Shown in pieces: positions 1 to 9,900 of a DNA stretch of 44,097 nt. The notes beneath the pieces are model-generated. The model saw only the letters and a program-made list of their open reading frames with translations. It had not been told where the DNA came from and searched no databases. Each line of letters starts with the position of its first letter. Position 1 is the stretch's first letter. This DNA comes from an uncultured Eubacteriales bacterium. GTDB lineage: Bacteria; Bacillota; Clostridia; Oscillospirales; CAG-272. A program made the translations under genes and the position numbers. The stretch spans positions 1-44,097 of the forward strand of contig CAJLCI010000021.1 of assembly GCA_905205065.1 (NCBI GenBank), in the 5' to 3' direction.

Positions 1-117
1 AGTCTTGAAAACTTTTTGTTTTTTCAAGTGTCTACTCTAAGGGGATTATATCAAAGTCAGTGCAGAAGTCCGTTTTTTATTTTTGCTTTTTAGAATTTTT
101 TGAAGGAAGTTTTTGTG

Positions 118-146
118 TTGACAAAGTTATGAAAGCGTTGTATAAT
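118..146 (+). promoter_or_regulatory. Consensus sigma-A promoter upstream of galE
   Basis: TTGACA at 118-123 and TATAAT at 141-146 are separated by exactly 17 bases, a perfect match to the housekeeping promoter consensus. It would start transcription near 153 and leave a leader of about 145 nt before galE. Confidence 0.85.
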
Positions 147-262
147 TTACTTGTTTGTTTACTTATTAATTTTGATTTATTTAATAGTTTACTTGTTTAT
201 TTATTAATTTACTGGTTTATTTATTAATTTACTTGCCGATTTACTTATTTATTTGATTTTCT
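143..262 (+). repeat. AT-rich tandem repeat in the galE leader
   Basis: About five imperfect copies of a roughly 20-base unit resembling TAATTTACTTGTTTATTTAT run from the -10 box to just before the galE ribosome binding site. The copies near 181-240 are the most alike. The tract is almost pure A/T with few G or C. It lies wholly within the predicted 5' untranslated region and has no coding potential. Confidence 0.7.
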
Positions 263-298
263 TTGTTCGCCGCGTAAGACGGCAGATTGGAGATTTCT

Positions 299-1318
299 AT
301 GAAGATATTGCTAACCGGAGGCGCAGGATATATCGGGATTCATACGGCTGTTGAGCTTTGTACGGCCGGCTATGATGTTGTTATAGCTGACAATTTTTTT
401 AACAGTACGCCTGAAGCTGTCAAGCGTGCGGAAATGCTTACTGGAGCGGTTATACCTGTATATGAAACCGATGTGTCTGATAAGAATGCTCTTCGCTCTG
501 TCTTTGAGGCTGAGGGTATTGACGGGGTGATTCATTTTGCAGGCTATAAGGCAGTCGGAGATTCTGTGAAATATCCGGTTTCATATTATCGAAATAATAT
601 AGATACAACACTTGCACTTCTTGATGTCATGGAGGAGTTCGGAGTTGGAATTCTGATTTTCAGCTCTTCCGCCACCGTTTACGGTGTACCGAAAAAAACT
701 CCGATTTCGGAGGCGGACGGACGCGGTATGTGTACAAATCCGTACGGATGGACAAAATGGATGATTGAGCAGATTATTTCCGACGCTGTAGTTGCACGTC
801 CTGAGCTTTCCGCGGTGCTTTTGAGGTATTTTAATCCTATAGGCGCACATCCGAGCGGTATAATAGGAGAAAACCCCAATGGCATACCGAACAATCTTAT
901 GCCCTATATAACACAGGTGGCTGTGGGAAAAAGAGATCACCTAAATGTGTTCGGCAATGACTATAAAACGCATGATGGAACCGGAGTGCGGGACTACATA
1001 CATGTTGTTGATCTTGCCCGTGGTCATGTCAAGGCTATTGATTACTGTCTTAAAATAAAAGGAACGGATGTAATTAATCTCGGAACTGGAGTCGGCTACA
1101 GTGTGCTTGATCTTGTCAACACTTTTGAAAAGGTTAACGGAATTAAAATTCCGTATGTGATAGCCCCCCGCCGTCCAGGAGATACCGATGAATTATATTC
1201 AGATCCGTCAAAGGCTGCGGATGTTCTTGGCTGGAAGGCGGAGTATGGTATTGAGGATATGTGCAGGGACAGCTGGAACTGGCAGAAGAATAATCCGGAC
1301 GGATATCAGACAAAATAG
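299..1318 (+). CDS. galE: UDP-glucose 4-epimerase GalE
   Basis: This enzyme interconverts UDP-glucose and UDP-galactose, linking galactose catabolism (Leloir pathway) with supply of UDP-galactose for surface glycans. The protein is about 339 residues, normal for the family. It is an extended short-chain dehydrogenase: the N-terminus has the NAD-binding Rossmann motif GGAGYIG, followed by SSSATVYG with the catalytic serine/threonine region, then the catalytic pair in YGWTK (Tyr-x-x-x-Lys), and a C-terminal substrate-binding part with the family signature RRPGDTDELYSDPSKA. I chose the ATG at 299 because GGAG at 289-292 sits 6 bases upstream; an in-frame TTG at 287 has no binding site. It has its own consensus promoter and a repeat-rich leader. 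A LacZ-type enzyme lies 33 kb downstream, so a role in galactose use is plausible but inferred. Confidence 0.95.
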   Translation: MKILLTGGAGYIGIHTAVELCTAGYDVVIADNFFNSTPEAVKRAEMLTGAVIPVYETDVSDKNALRSVFEAEGIDGVIHFAGYKAVGDSVKYPVSYYRNNIDTTLALLDVMEEFGVGILIFSSSATVYGVPKKTPISEADGRGMCTNPYGWTKWMIEQIISDAVVARPELSAVLLRYFNPIGAHPSGIIGENPNGIPNNLMPYITQVAVGKRDHLNVFGNDYKTHDGTGVRDYIHVVDLARGHVKAIDYCLKIKGTDVINLGTGVGYSVLDLVNTFEKVNGIKIPYVIAPRRPGDTDELYSDPSKAADVLGWKAEYGIEDMCRDSWNWQKNNPDGYQTK

Positions 1319-1330
1319 TTAAAATGTTTT

Positions 1331-1363
1331 TCCGCCGCGACGGTGTATCCTCACGGCGGTTAA
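1331..1363 (+). terminator. Possible terminator after galE
   Basis: An inverted repeat CCGCCG ... CGGCGG follows galE within 50 bases and is followed by an AT-rich stretch rather than a clean U-run, so termination is only possible. Confidence 0.35.
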
Positions 1364-1515
1364 TATATTTAACGGAGTAACTAAAAAGGCTTGTTATGCA
1401 AGCAGGACGCGATGCTGTGATTCGGACAAATGCCGGAAACTGATAATTCTCTCGTCAAACTGTTCCGGTATTCAGCCGGTGATCAAAATGTTGGAAGGAG
1501 TTGCTTGCAATACAG

Positions 1516-2892
1516 ATGAGTAATATAAGCAAGTCGGAAACGGCCGATGCATACTATAAAAAAATGACGGAAACTCCGGTTTCACGTCTTATTGTGACGC
1601 TTGGAATTCCGACAACAGTATCAATGCTGATAAGCGGTATTTATAATCTCGCAGACACGTATTTTGTCGGAACTCTCGGAGAGAGTCCGCAGGCTGCAAC
1701 CGGAATTTTATTTACACTGCAGTCAATAATACAGGCGATAGCATTTATGCTGGGGCACGGAAGTGGTTCTTTTGTTTCCGCCGCGCTTGCGGAAAAAGAT
1801 ATAAAGCGAGCGTCTAAATACGTTTCTACAGCGTTTTTTACAGGAACTGTAATCGGTACGCTTCTTTCTGTGTTTGGAATTATGTTTTTATCTCCGTTTA
1901 TGCGTCTTCTCGGTTCAACGGAAACTATTCTTCCTTATGCGCGCGATTATGGTTTATGTGTGCTGGTATCGTGTCCGTTTATGATTTGTTCCTTGATTTT
2001 GAATAATAACCTTCGATATGAAGGCAAGGCTTTTTATGCCATGATTGGACTTACCGCGGGCGGTGTTCTCAATATATTCGGGGATTTTTTTCTTATCAGG
2101 GTATTTCCGCTCGGCGTGCTTGGCGCGGGTATTTCTACAGCTGTATCTCAGTTTGTCAGCTTTATAATCTTGCTTTTCTGGTATAACAGAATGGCTCAGG
2201 GAACGATTTCTTTAAGATATATAAGCCGGAACGTGAAGACATACCTCTCGATAATTAAAGTAGGATTTCCTTCTTTTATAAGACAGGGATTATCGTCTGT
2301 GTCGAATGGAATTTTGAATAATCTTGCCAAACCTTTTGGAGATGCTGCGATAGCCGCGCTCAGCGTTGTCGGAAAGTATTCTTCTTTTATAATGTGCGTA
2401 GGATTGGGAATAGGGCAAGGTTTTCAGCCGGTTTCTTCATTTAATTATCAGGCCGGAAAATATAAACGGGTAAAGCGTGGGTTGGTTTTTACGACTTTTT
2501 TTGCTTTTGCGGCCGTAGGGATTCTGGCTTTGTTGGGGATTGTTTTTTCCGGGCAGATTGTCCGTATCTTTCAGAAAAGTCCGGATGTTGTCTCGATCGG
2601 TACGGAAGCGATTAAATATTCTTCTGTGGGACTTATATTCTTTCCTCTGTCAGTGCCTGTCAATATGCTGTATCAGAGTATAAGGAGACCCGGCGTGTCG
2701 TCGGTACTGTCTCTTATGCGTTCGGGACTGATTTTTATACCGGTAATTTTTATAATGTCTCATTTCTTTTTGCTCCGCGGAATTCTTCTTTCACAGCCTT
2801 TGGCTGATGCCGCAACCGGACTGATAAGTATACCGTTTATATTGAAATTTCTTCATACGACTCCTGATGATGATTGTTTCCAATCAGAATAA
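1516..2892 (+). CDS. MATE-family multidrug/toxin exporter
   Basis: Predicted integral membrane exporter of the MATE (multidrug and toxic compound extrusion) family, moving drugs or metabolites out in exchange for Na+ or H+. About 459 residues, typical size, with some twelve hydrophobic segments. The N-terminal half has the MATE features PxxxSMLISGIYNLADTYFVG, then a long run of helices; the second half repeats the pattern around residues 240-300 (VGFPSFIRQGLSSVSNGILNN). The substrate cannot be read from sequence. Start choice is awkward: a strong GGAAGGAG at 1493-1500 abuts an in-frame TTG (1501) and lies 15 bases before the ATG at 1516; an in-frame ATA at 1510 has the ideal spacing. I use the ATG. 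The gene is not obviously in an operon with its neighbours. Confidence 0.85.
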   Translation: MSNISKSETADAYYKKMTETPVSRLIVTLGIPTTVSMLISGIYNLADTYFVGTLGESPQAATGILFTLQSIIQAIAFMLGHGSGSFVSAALAEKDIKRASKYVSTAFFTGTVIGTLLSVFGIMFLSPFMRLLGSTETILPYARDYGLCVLVSCPFMICSLILNNNLRYEGKAFYAMIGLTAGGVLNIFGDFFLIRVFPLGVLGAGISTAVSQFVSFIILLFWYNRMAQGTISLRYISRNVKTYLSIIKVGFPSFIRQGLSSVSNGILNNLAKPFGDAAIAALSVVGKYSSFIMCVGLGIGQGFQPVSSFNYQAGKYKRVKRGLVFTTFFAFAAVGILALLGIVFSGQIVRIFQKSPDVVSIGTEAIKYSSVGLIFFPLSVPVNMLYQSIRRPGVSSVLSLMRSGLIFIPVIFIMSHFFLLRGILLSQPLADAATGLISIPFILKFLHTTPDDDCFQSE

Positions 2893-2958
2893 CTAAAAGC
2901 GAGATGCCGCTGTCTTACAGACGGCGGATGCAGGGCGCTTATCGATTAATTTCTTAAG

Positions 2959-2987
2959 TTGACAAGAAATACTGTTTTTGTTATAAT
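2959..2987 (+). promoter_or_regulatory. Consensus sigma-A promoter for the SAH hydrolase gene
   Basis: TTGACA (2959-2964), a 17-base spacer and TATAAT (2982-2987) form a perfect consensus promoter about 70 bases before the ahcY start. I saw no S-box or SAH riboswitch in the short leader. Confidence 0.85.
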
Positions 2988-3058
2988 TAATTTTATCTGT
3001 ATGTTTTTTTATTATTAAAATAATTATTTTCACGAATTTAAGTTGGGAAGGTATAAAA

Positions 3059-4294
3059 ATGAGCGATATAAAGGATATAAATTTGGCAGCTTCGGGATGG
3101 GATAAAATCAATTGGGTAAAGAGCTATATGCCTGTTCTTAGCAGAATTAATAAGGAGTTCGAGCAGACTAAACCTTTTGCTGGAAAGAAAATTTCAATGT
3201 CTATACATCTCGAAGCTAAAACCGCTTATCTTGCGCTTACCCTGAAAGCCGGAGGAGCAGACGTCCGTGTAACGGGCTGCAATCCGCTTTCCACTCAGGA
3301 TGATGTTGCCGCCGCGCTTGCCTCCGACGGTTTTGAAGTAAACGCCCGCCACGGAGTTGACGAAGATACATATACCGAGCATTTGAAGAGAACTCTTGCT
3401 TTTTGTCCGGATCTTATGATAGATGACGGAGGAGATCTTACAAATCTTCTTCATGGTGAGTGTTCTGGATACCGTGTGAATTTGCTCGGAGGAGGAGAGG
3501 AAACAACGACGGGTATTCACCGTCTGTTCGCAAGACAGGCGAGGGGAGAGCTTTGCTTTCCGATGATTGACGTAAATGATGCTGACTGTAAGCATCTATT
3601 TGATAATCGTTACGGAACAGGTCAGTCTACTCTTGACGGAATAATGAACAGTACCAATCTTGTTATAGCCGGTAAGAATGTAGTCGTTGCCGGTTATGGC
3701 TGGTGCGGAAAAGGCGTTTCTATGCGTGCAAAGGGAATGGGTGCCAGAGTTATTGTCACAGAGGTGAATCCGGTCAGAGCTATAGAGGCTGCAATGGACG
3801 GATTTTCGGTTATGCCGATGGAAGATGCCGCAAAAATCGGAGATCTTTTTATTACGGTAACAGGGTGCAGCGACGTAATCAGACGTGAACATTTTGAAAA
3901 TATGAAGGATGGAGTTCTTCTTGCCAATTCGGGACACTTTGATGTTGAGATCGATAAAGTCGCGCTTTCCGAGCTTGCCGTTAATGAATGGCAGAGAAAG
4001 CCTAATATAATGGGTTACCGTATGAAGGACGGTAGAGTTCTCAATCTTCTTGCGGAGGGAAGACTTGTAAACCTTGCTGCAGGAAATGGGCATCCAGCGG
4101 AAATTATGGATATGAGCTTTGCACTTCAAGCGAAGTGTCTTGAATATATAGCGAAAAACGGCAAACGACTCGAAAACCGAGTATACGAGGTTCCGGCTGA
4201 AATTGACAGAGCGGTCGCTGAAATTAAGCTTGAAGCTATGGGAATGAAGATAGACTCTCTTTCCGCAGAACAAAGAGCGTATCTTGCAAAATGA
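3059..4294 (+). CDS. ahcY: S-adenosylhomocysteine hydrolase (short, archaeal/Thermotoga-like type)
   Basis: Hydrolyses S-adenosylhomocysteine to adenosine and homocysteine, relieving product inhibition of methyltransferases and recycling the methyl-donor scaffold in the cytosol. 411 residues. Family signatures are clear: HLEAKTA (50-56), DDGGD (122-126), EETTTG (147-152), the substrate/NAD region NDADCKHLFDNRYGTGQS (173-190), the NAD-binding GYGWCGKG (212-219) and NSGHFDVEID. The shorter length, the GTGQS variant and absence of the C-terminal KPxxYRY tail place it with the short form known from archaea and Thermotoga; this grouping is by eye. ATG 3059 follows GGGAAGG with good spacing. The methyl cycle partners (luxS, metE and others) are not in the window. 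Confidence 0.93.
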   Translation: MSDIKDINLAASGWDKINWVKSYMPVLSRINKEFEQTKPFAGKKISMSIHLEAKTAYLALTLKAGGADVRVTGCNPLSTQDDVAAALASDGFEVNARHGVDEDTYTEHLKRTLAFCPDLMIDDGGDLTNLLHGECSGYRVNLLGGGEETTTGIHRLFARQARGELCFPMIDVNDADCKHLFDNRYGTGQSTLDGIMNSTNLVIAGKNVVVAGYGWCGKGVSMRAKGMGARVIVTEVNPVRAIEAAMDGFSVMPMEDAAKIGDLFITVTGCSDVIRREHFENMKDGVLLANSGHFDVEIDKVALSELAVNEWQRKPNIMGYRMKDGRVLNLLAEGRLVNLAAGNGHPAEIMDMSFALQAKCLEYIAKNGKRLENRVYEVPAEIDRAVAEIKLEAMGMKIDSLSAEQRAYLAK

Positions 4295-4399
4295 AAAGCT
4301 AAATTTAAGCATCTCTGTCCCAAAATTATTTTTTTCATTAAAAATTCGGGCGGCAGGAGAGCGTAAAAATCTTTTGCTGTTAAAGGGAATAGCTTGATT

Positions 4400-5338
4400 A
4401 TGAAAATTATAAGACTTAAAGACGGTACGCAGGTATCTTCTGCCCCGTCCTGTGCGGCGGCATTCGGAAACTTTGACGGAGTTCATGCGGGGCACCGGGC
4501 CTTGCTTGGAGAAGTTGTAAGAATTTCATCTGAAAGCGGCGGTTTGCTCGCGCCGGCAGTATGGACGCTTCGTGGATTTAAATTTGGTGACGGAAAAAAG
4601 CTTACATCCTTCTCTGAAAAATGCAGTTTATTTAGGGATGCAGGAATTGAGTATCTTTTTACGGATAATTATGAATCTGTCAGAAATCTTTCGCCTTATG
4701 AATTTATATCTAATCATGTTATCGGCAAGATGAATTGTTTTCATTCGGTCTGCGGTTATAATTTCAGCTTTGGCTCAGGTGCTTCGGGCAGTTCTGATAC
4801 AATGCGGAATCTGATGCTTGCATCGGGACGGGACTCGACCGTTGTTCCGCCTTATGCTGTTGGTGGCTCTGTTGTAAGTTCTACTGCTATCCGTGAGCTC
4901 CTTGCTTGTGGCCGTGTTGCGGAAGCCGCGGCAATGCTTGATAGACCTTACAGTCTTTCCGGAGTCGTGATTCACGGAAAGGCTTTGGGCAGGACGCTCG
5001 GTTTTCCGACCGCAAATATTTTGCCGGAGAAGGAATTCGCGGTTCCTGAGCGAGGCGTATATCTTACGCGTACATTGTTTTCATCCGAAGCTCATACAGG
5101 GGAAGACGTATTTTTTTCGGTTACGAATGTCGGGGTTAACCCGACTGTTGACGGGGAAAGCCGTATTAAATGTGAAAGCTATATTCTTGATTATACGGGG
5201 GATCTGTATGGAAAGAATATAAAAGTGCTTTTTTATGAGAAGCTGCGTGATGAAAAGAAATTTTCGAGTGTACAGGAGCTTACAGACGCGGTAAAAAAGA
5301 ATATAGAGGATTGTCTGGAATGGAGCCGGCAATTTTGA
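4400..5338 (+). CDS. ribF: Bifunctional riboflavin kinase / FAD synthetase RibF
   Basis: Makes FMN from riboflavin and FAD from FMN, using ATP. The N-terminal nucleotidyltransferase domain shows GNFDGVHAGH (the HIGH-like motif) and GYNFSFGSGASGS; the C-terminal riboflavin kinase domain shows GRTLGFPTANI and RGVYLTR. About 313 residues, normal length. Two starts are possible: TTG at 4394 (5-6 bases from AAAGGGA) and ATG at 4400 (11-12 bases away); I use the ATG. In many Firmicutes ribF sits next to truB; here it follows ahcY by about 100 bases and is followed after 33 bases by the carboxypeptidase homologue, so co-transcription downstream is likely. Confidence 0.93.
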   Translation: MKIIRLKDGTQVSSAPSCAAAFGNFDGVHAGHRALLGEVVRISSESGGLLAPAVWTLRGFKFGDGKKLTSFSEKCSLFRDAGIEYLFTDNYESVRNLSPYEFISNHVIGKMNCFHSVCGYNFSFGSGASGSSDTMRNLMLASGRDSTVVPPYAVGGSVVSSTAIRELLACGRVAEAAAMLDRPYSLSGVVIHGKALGRTLGFPTANILPEKEFAVPERGVYLTRTLFSSEAHTGEDVFFSVTNVGVNPTVDGESRIKCESYILDYTGDLYGKNIKVLFYEKLRDEKKFSSVQELTDAVKKNIEDCLEWSRQF

Positions 5339-5371
5339 TACGTTATTTCCGTGGAAAGGAAAACGCTGGGG

Positions 5372-6883
5372 ATGTATAAAAAAGCCAATAAACCAGAAAT
5401 TGTATGTCCAAGAGGCGCGCGCGCCGCAATATTTTTATTTATTATTTCGGTTATTCTTTCCGGGATGCTTTGCAGAGGAGCCTACGCGCTTGAAGAGCCG
5501 GAAATAACCGATACAAGCTGTGTTTATCTGTATAATATTACGAACGACGTTGTTATGTATTCAAAAAATACAGAGCTTTCGGTATATCCTGCGTCTACCG
5601 TTAAAATTATGTTTGCTGTAATCGCAATTGAACAGTGGACAAAGGACTGGGATGAAGAAATCACGGTAACGGCAGAGATGCTGAAGGATATTTCCGGAAA
5701 TAATATTAATCTTCGCAGGGATGAGGTTGTTACGTTTCGTGATATGATTAACGGCGTGGTCGTCGGTGGAGCGAACGACTGCTGTTCAGTGCTTGCGTAT
5801 GCGGTATGCGGCGGTATTGAAAATTTTGTCGAACTTATGAATCAAAAAGCTTATGAGCTTGGAATGTATGACACCGTGTATACAAACGTTACCGGAATGC
5901 ATGATCCGCAAATGAAGACTACTCTGTCGGATACTGTAAAGCTTTCAAAGTATGCTATTGTTCAGTATAAATACTATGATGTTGCCAGCCAGTACAGATA
6001 TATTATGCCTGCTACGAATAAATCCGGTGTAAGGAATATATATACAAAAAATTCGTTTATGACAAGTTACTACGGAGATAAATACTATTCTTCGGATATA
6101 AGCGGAATAAATGCCGGCGCAACAGAGGAGGCAGGGTACTGCGCTGTGGTTACCGCAGAGCATGAGGGAACGTCATATCTCGCGATTGCGATGGGCGCAG
6201 GGTATGACGATGAAGATATATATTCTTTTGTTACGATACGTTCAATGCTTGATTGGGCATACGAAAACTACGGATATGTTACAATAGTAAAGGACAGTGA
6301 AATTATAAAGGAGGTGCCGGTAAATATGGCGGCCGGCACGGATAAAGTTGCTCTGTATCCCCAAAATACGGTTGAAGTTTTTATGCAGACCGGAATTGAT
6401 GTTCAGAATGATATAAGAAAAACTGTCGTTCTGAACAGTGATGAGCTTGACGCTCCTCTGAATAAGGGCGATTCCGTCGGTTTTCTTACACTCAGCTATA
6501 ATGATACGATACTCGGAAAGGTTGAGCTGGTTGTTCGCAGTGACGTTCCGAGAAGTGAAGCTCTTTATATTCTGACGATTGCCAAAACGCTGTTTTTTTC
6601 CGATTATGCTGTTGTTATAATGGCTGTGATCGCTTTAGCTGCAATTATTTATGTAATTTTCAGGGCAACCTCTTATGAAAAGAAAAAAACGGAGCATACG
6701 ATCGAAAACATTAAGAAGATATACGAACCTTCACAGGAGCAGCTATCTTACAGTGTTAAGACTGAAAAAACAAGGAAAAGTGATAAACAGACTGAAAATG
6801 AGCTTCAGAATCAGCGCCGAAAAGAACTGAAAAAGAAAGAAGAGACTGATATTGATATAAATGTTAAAGCGGATAAAAATTAG
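5372..6883 (+). CDS. Membrane-anchored D-Ala-D-Ala carboxypeptidase (peptidase S11) homologue, active-site motifs partly degenerate
   Basis: Belongs to the S11 penicillin-binding protein family that trims D-Ala from peptidoglycan stem peptides outside the membrane. About 504 residues from ATG 5372 (AAAGGA lies 11 bases upstream; a GTG at 5351 has no binding site). An N-terminal hydrophobic signal/anchor (about residues 18-36) ends near GAYA. The nucleophile motif is present as STVK (about 75-78). The second motif, normally SxN, reads GAN (133-135), and the third, normally KTG, reads NAG (about 247-249) inside the otherwise typical context INAGATEEAGYC. A C-terminal transmembrane helix near VVIMAVIALAAIIYVIF precedes a long Lys/Glu-rich cytoplasmic tail. 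Two of three catalytic motifs therefore deviate: it may have altered activity or be a non-catalytic binding protein. The fold assignment is confident, the activity is not. Confidence 0.8.
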   Translation: MYKKANKPEIVCPRGARAAIFLFIISVILSGMLCRGAYALEEPEITDTSCVYLYNITNDVVMYSKNTELSVYPASTVKIMFAVIAIEQWTKDWDEEITVTAEMLKDISGNNINLRRDEVVTFRDMINGVVVGGANDCCSVLAYAVCGGIENFVELMNQKAYELGMYDTVYTNVTGMHDPQMKTTLSDTVKLSKYAIVQYKYYDVASQYRYIMPATNKSGVRNIYTKNSFMTSYYGDKYYSSDISGINAGATEEAGYCAVVTAEHEGTSYLAIAMGAGYDDEDIYSFVTIRSMLDWAYENYGYVTIVKDSEIIKEVPVNMAAGTDKVALYPQNTVEVFMQTGIDVQNDIRKTVVLNSDELDAPLNKGDSVGFLTLSYNDTILGKVELVVRSDVPRSEALYILTIAKTLFFSDYAVVIMAVIALAAIIYVIFRATSYEKKKTEHTIENIKKIYEPSQEQLSYSVKTEKTRKSDKQTENELQNQRRKELKKKEETDIDINVKADKN

Positions 6884-6995
6884 TCTGAACAATGCGTTTC
6901 GGTCGCAAGGTCTGTTTTCTGCCGGTCGGAGAACAACTTCTGCATTGCTTCGAAGGCAAAAAATTTTGTTATATACTGAAGGTACGGTCAAAATA

Positions 6996-9900
6996 ATGAA
7001 TACAGATAATTTAAGCGTTAGCAGTGACATATATATGAATTTTGTCAATCCTCCGAGAGGATATGGGAATGTTCCTTTTTATTGGTGGAACGGAGATGTG
7101 CTTGATACAGAGAGAATTGACAGTCAGCTGAAGCTTCTTTCGGCCGGCGGAGTGTCGGGAGTTCAGATAAATTTTTGTCATAGCTGTCCTGCGCATGATC
7201 CGAAGCTGGGAGGCGGAGGGTTCGGAAAAACATACGAGTGTACACCGGCGATGTTTACCGACGAATGGTGGGAGATTGTAAATCATACCTTTCGTACTGC
7301 GAAGAAGCTGGGATTAGGAGTTGGTATTTCAGATTATACCATAGGCTGGATAGGAAACGGTTTTTTTGTTGACAAGGTTGTTTATGAAAGCCGCCTTTGT
7401 GCTACCGAGCTTAAGTGTGATATAAAGGAATTGACGGCGGGCGAGAGCATAAGCGAACGCAGTGCCGATGTGCTTGTAAGAGCTTTTATTCCGTTCACGG
7501 GGAAGGATATTGTATATCCGGATATGGACGAGCTTCAAACCGCAGTCGGTGCACAGACCGCAGTGCATGCTGAAGCTGATGAGAAGTCTGATGTCGGAAC
7601 TGAAACGAAGTATGATCATGGAGCTGATATGAAGACTGAGTTCTGGACCGATATGAATTATAAGGCTGGAGCCGGTGTGAATTATAAGGCTGGAACTGAT
7701 ATGAAGACTGATGTCGGAGCCGGCGTGAAGTATGAGGGCGGGACTGATACAGAGTCTGAGATTGGAACTGATGCGGACATTGATGACCGCGGTGTATCAA
7801 GTCCGAGCTTATATACGGTACCGTGCGGAGGCCGGCTGATAACTGTAAGGCGGGAAGTTAATAAGGATTCTATAGATGTAATGAATCCGGAGGCCGGAAA
7901 GCTTCTCTGCCGGCTGTTTTATGAGAATTTTCTTTCTCATATAGATGAGGACTGCAGAGATGTACTCAATTACTGTTTTCAGGATGAATTTATAGCCGGA
8001 TGTGATTTCGGTCATCTATGGTCTGACGGTTTTTCCGAACGGTTTAAGGAGCTGAAGGGTTATGATATAGTACCTAAGCTGTATCTTCTGTTTGACGACT
8101 GCGGAAGAAAATCCGAAGCGGCTGCAGTGCGCCTTGATTATGCAGATGTTAAAGCCCGTTTTATAGAGGACGGCTATTTTAAGCCTATTTATGAATTTCA
8201 TAAGTCGCGCGGTCTTGTGTACGGCTGTGATCAATGTTCGCGCGGCTATAATCCATCAGAATACGGAGACTATTTTCGCGCTGTCAAATATTTTACCGCT
8301 CCGGGCAACGATACGCCAAATCGATGTGCAGATCTTATTAAGGTTAAAGCAAGCAGTTCAGCGGCTCATCTGTACGGTCATGAGAGAGTCTGGCTTGAGG
8401 GATACCATAGCTCAGGATGGGGTACTTCGCTTGCATCTCTTTCTGCCCCGACAAGCGAAAATTTTATTTTCGGCGCGAATTTACTTTGTATGCACGGTCT
8501 TTATTATTCCACATACGGCAGTATGTGGGAATGGGCTCCGCCGGATTTTCATTTTCGCATGCCTTATTGGGAACATGCAAAAGTCTGGTACGGGTATTAT
8601 GAAAGACTTTCTTATATGCTGACCCGCGGTTCTCACCGATGTGACTGCGCGGTATATTATCCCGTTTCGTCATATGACACCGGATTTTCTCCCGACAGAG
8701 CAAAAGAGTTGACTTTTGCAGCGGCAGAGAGACTGCACAAAGAAGGAATAGATTTTGATTTTATTGACTTTGAATCAATATCACGTGCGCAGGTGAAAGA
8801 CGGACGGCTTTGTGTGTCTGGAGAAGAGTATAAGATGCTTATATTCTGCGGAGTGGATTCGGTGAGGTATGAGACACTTGCGTCTGCCCTTCGTTTTTCG
8901 GAAGACGGCGGTACGGTTGTTTTTATAGGAGAGGCTCCCGTTTATACCGATTGTGCTGACAGTAAAAAGAGTGAAAAGCTTATCGGCAGGCTTTCATCTG
9001 GCGCAAGGATTATTCCCGTTAAGAATTCCGAAGAAATGGAAAAAGTATATTTTGCAGATATTTTTTCTGAGAGGTCGATTTGCCGTGATTTTTTGCCTGA
9101 AAGGAATGCATTTGCTCTTCACCGCGCCGCGGAAAGCGGCGAAATATATTTTGTCCGCGGCGAAAAGGGTGAAAGATGTGTCTTTAATACGTCGGGATAT
9201 TGTCAATTCTGGAATCCGCTGAGCGGAGAACGGTTTTCATATCCTGCCGAATGTATAACCGAAGAGGGAAGAGAATACAGAGCATTACTACTACCGTGCG
9301 AAGGAGATAATCTGTTCTTTTTTTCAGATGAGCGGCAGGATATTCCTGCATATATCTTTGAATCAAGTACAAGGTGTACGGTTCTTCTTGACGGAGAATG
9401 GGATTTTTCCCTTATTCCTACAATGGACAATACATATGGGGATTTTCGTTTTCCTTCTGGGAAATACGGGGGAGATAAGATAATCGGCGCCGAAATAAGA
9501 AGATTAAAAATTGACGGAGAAGACGCTTTCTGCGGCAGATACAGCCCGTTTGTTTGCAAAACCGTTGACGGAGAAACTTCTCCGCTTGTATACGACCGCT
9601 GCGGATTTCTTGACGGTTCTATTACGGAGCAGGGTTATCATGGTCTCAAAAAATGTGTATATAATTTTGAAATGTGCTTGCCGGAATCAGGATTTGCTGA
9701 ATATGAGGCATATGCACATACAGAGTCGGAGGAAAAAGTTGTCTTTGAGATATACGGAGAGGTTCCTGATGAGCTGACTATTGACGGAAAAGATGTTTTA
9801 TCAGCTCATGGGGTTTTGGTACTTTCTCCCGGAATGCATAGAGTAGCGCTTAAATTTGAAAATATGGAAAACAGCTCTCAAACAAGCTCCTGTGACTGCG

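Noticed and set aside
3596..4495. Long minus-strand open frame of 299 codons
   Set aside because: It lies antisense to ahcY and the ribF start, has no family resemblance, and arises from codon bias of the true plus-strand genes.
6861..6995. Longer N-terminus for the GH106-like enzyme
   Set aside because: It would overlap the preceding gene and adds basic, unconserved residues; ATG 6996 directly precedes the family's conserved opening.
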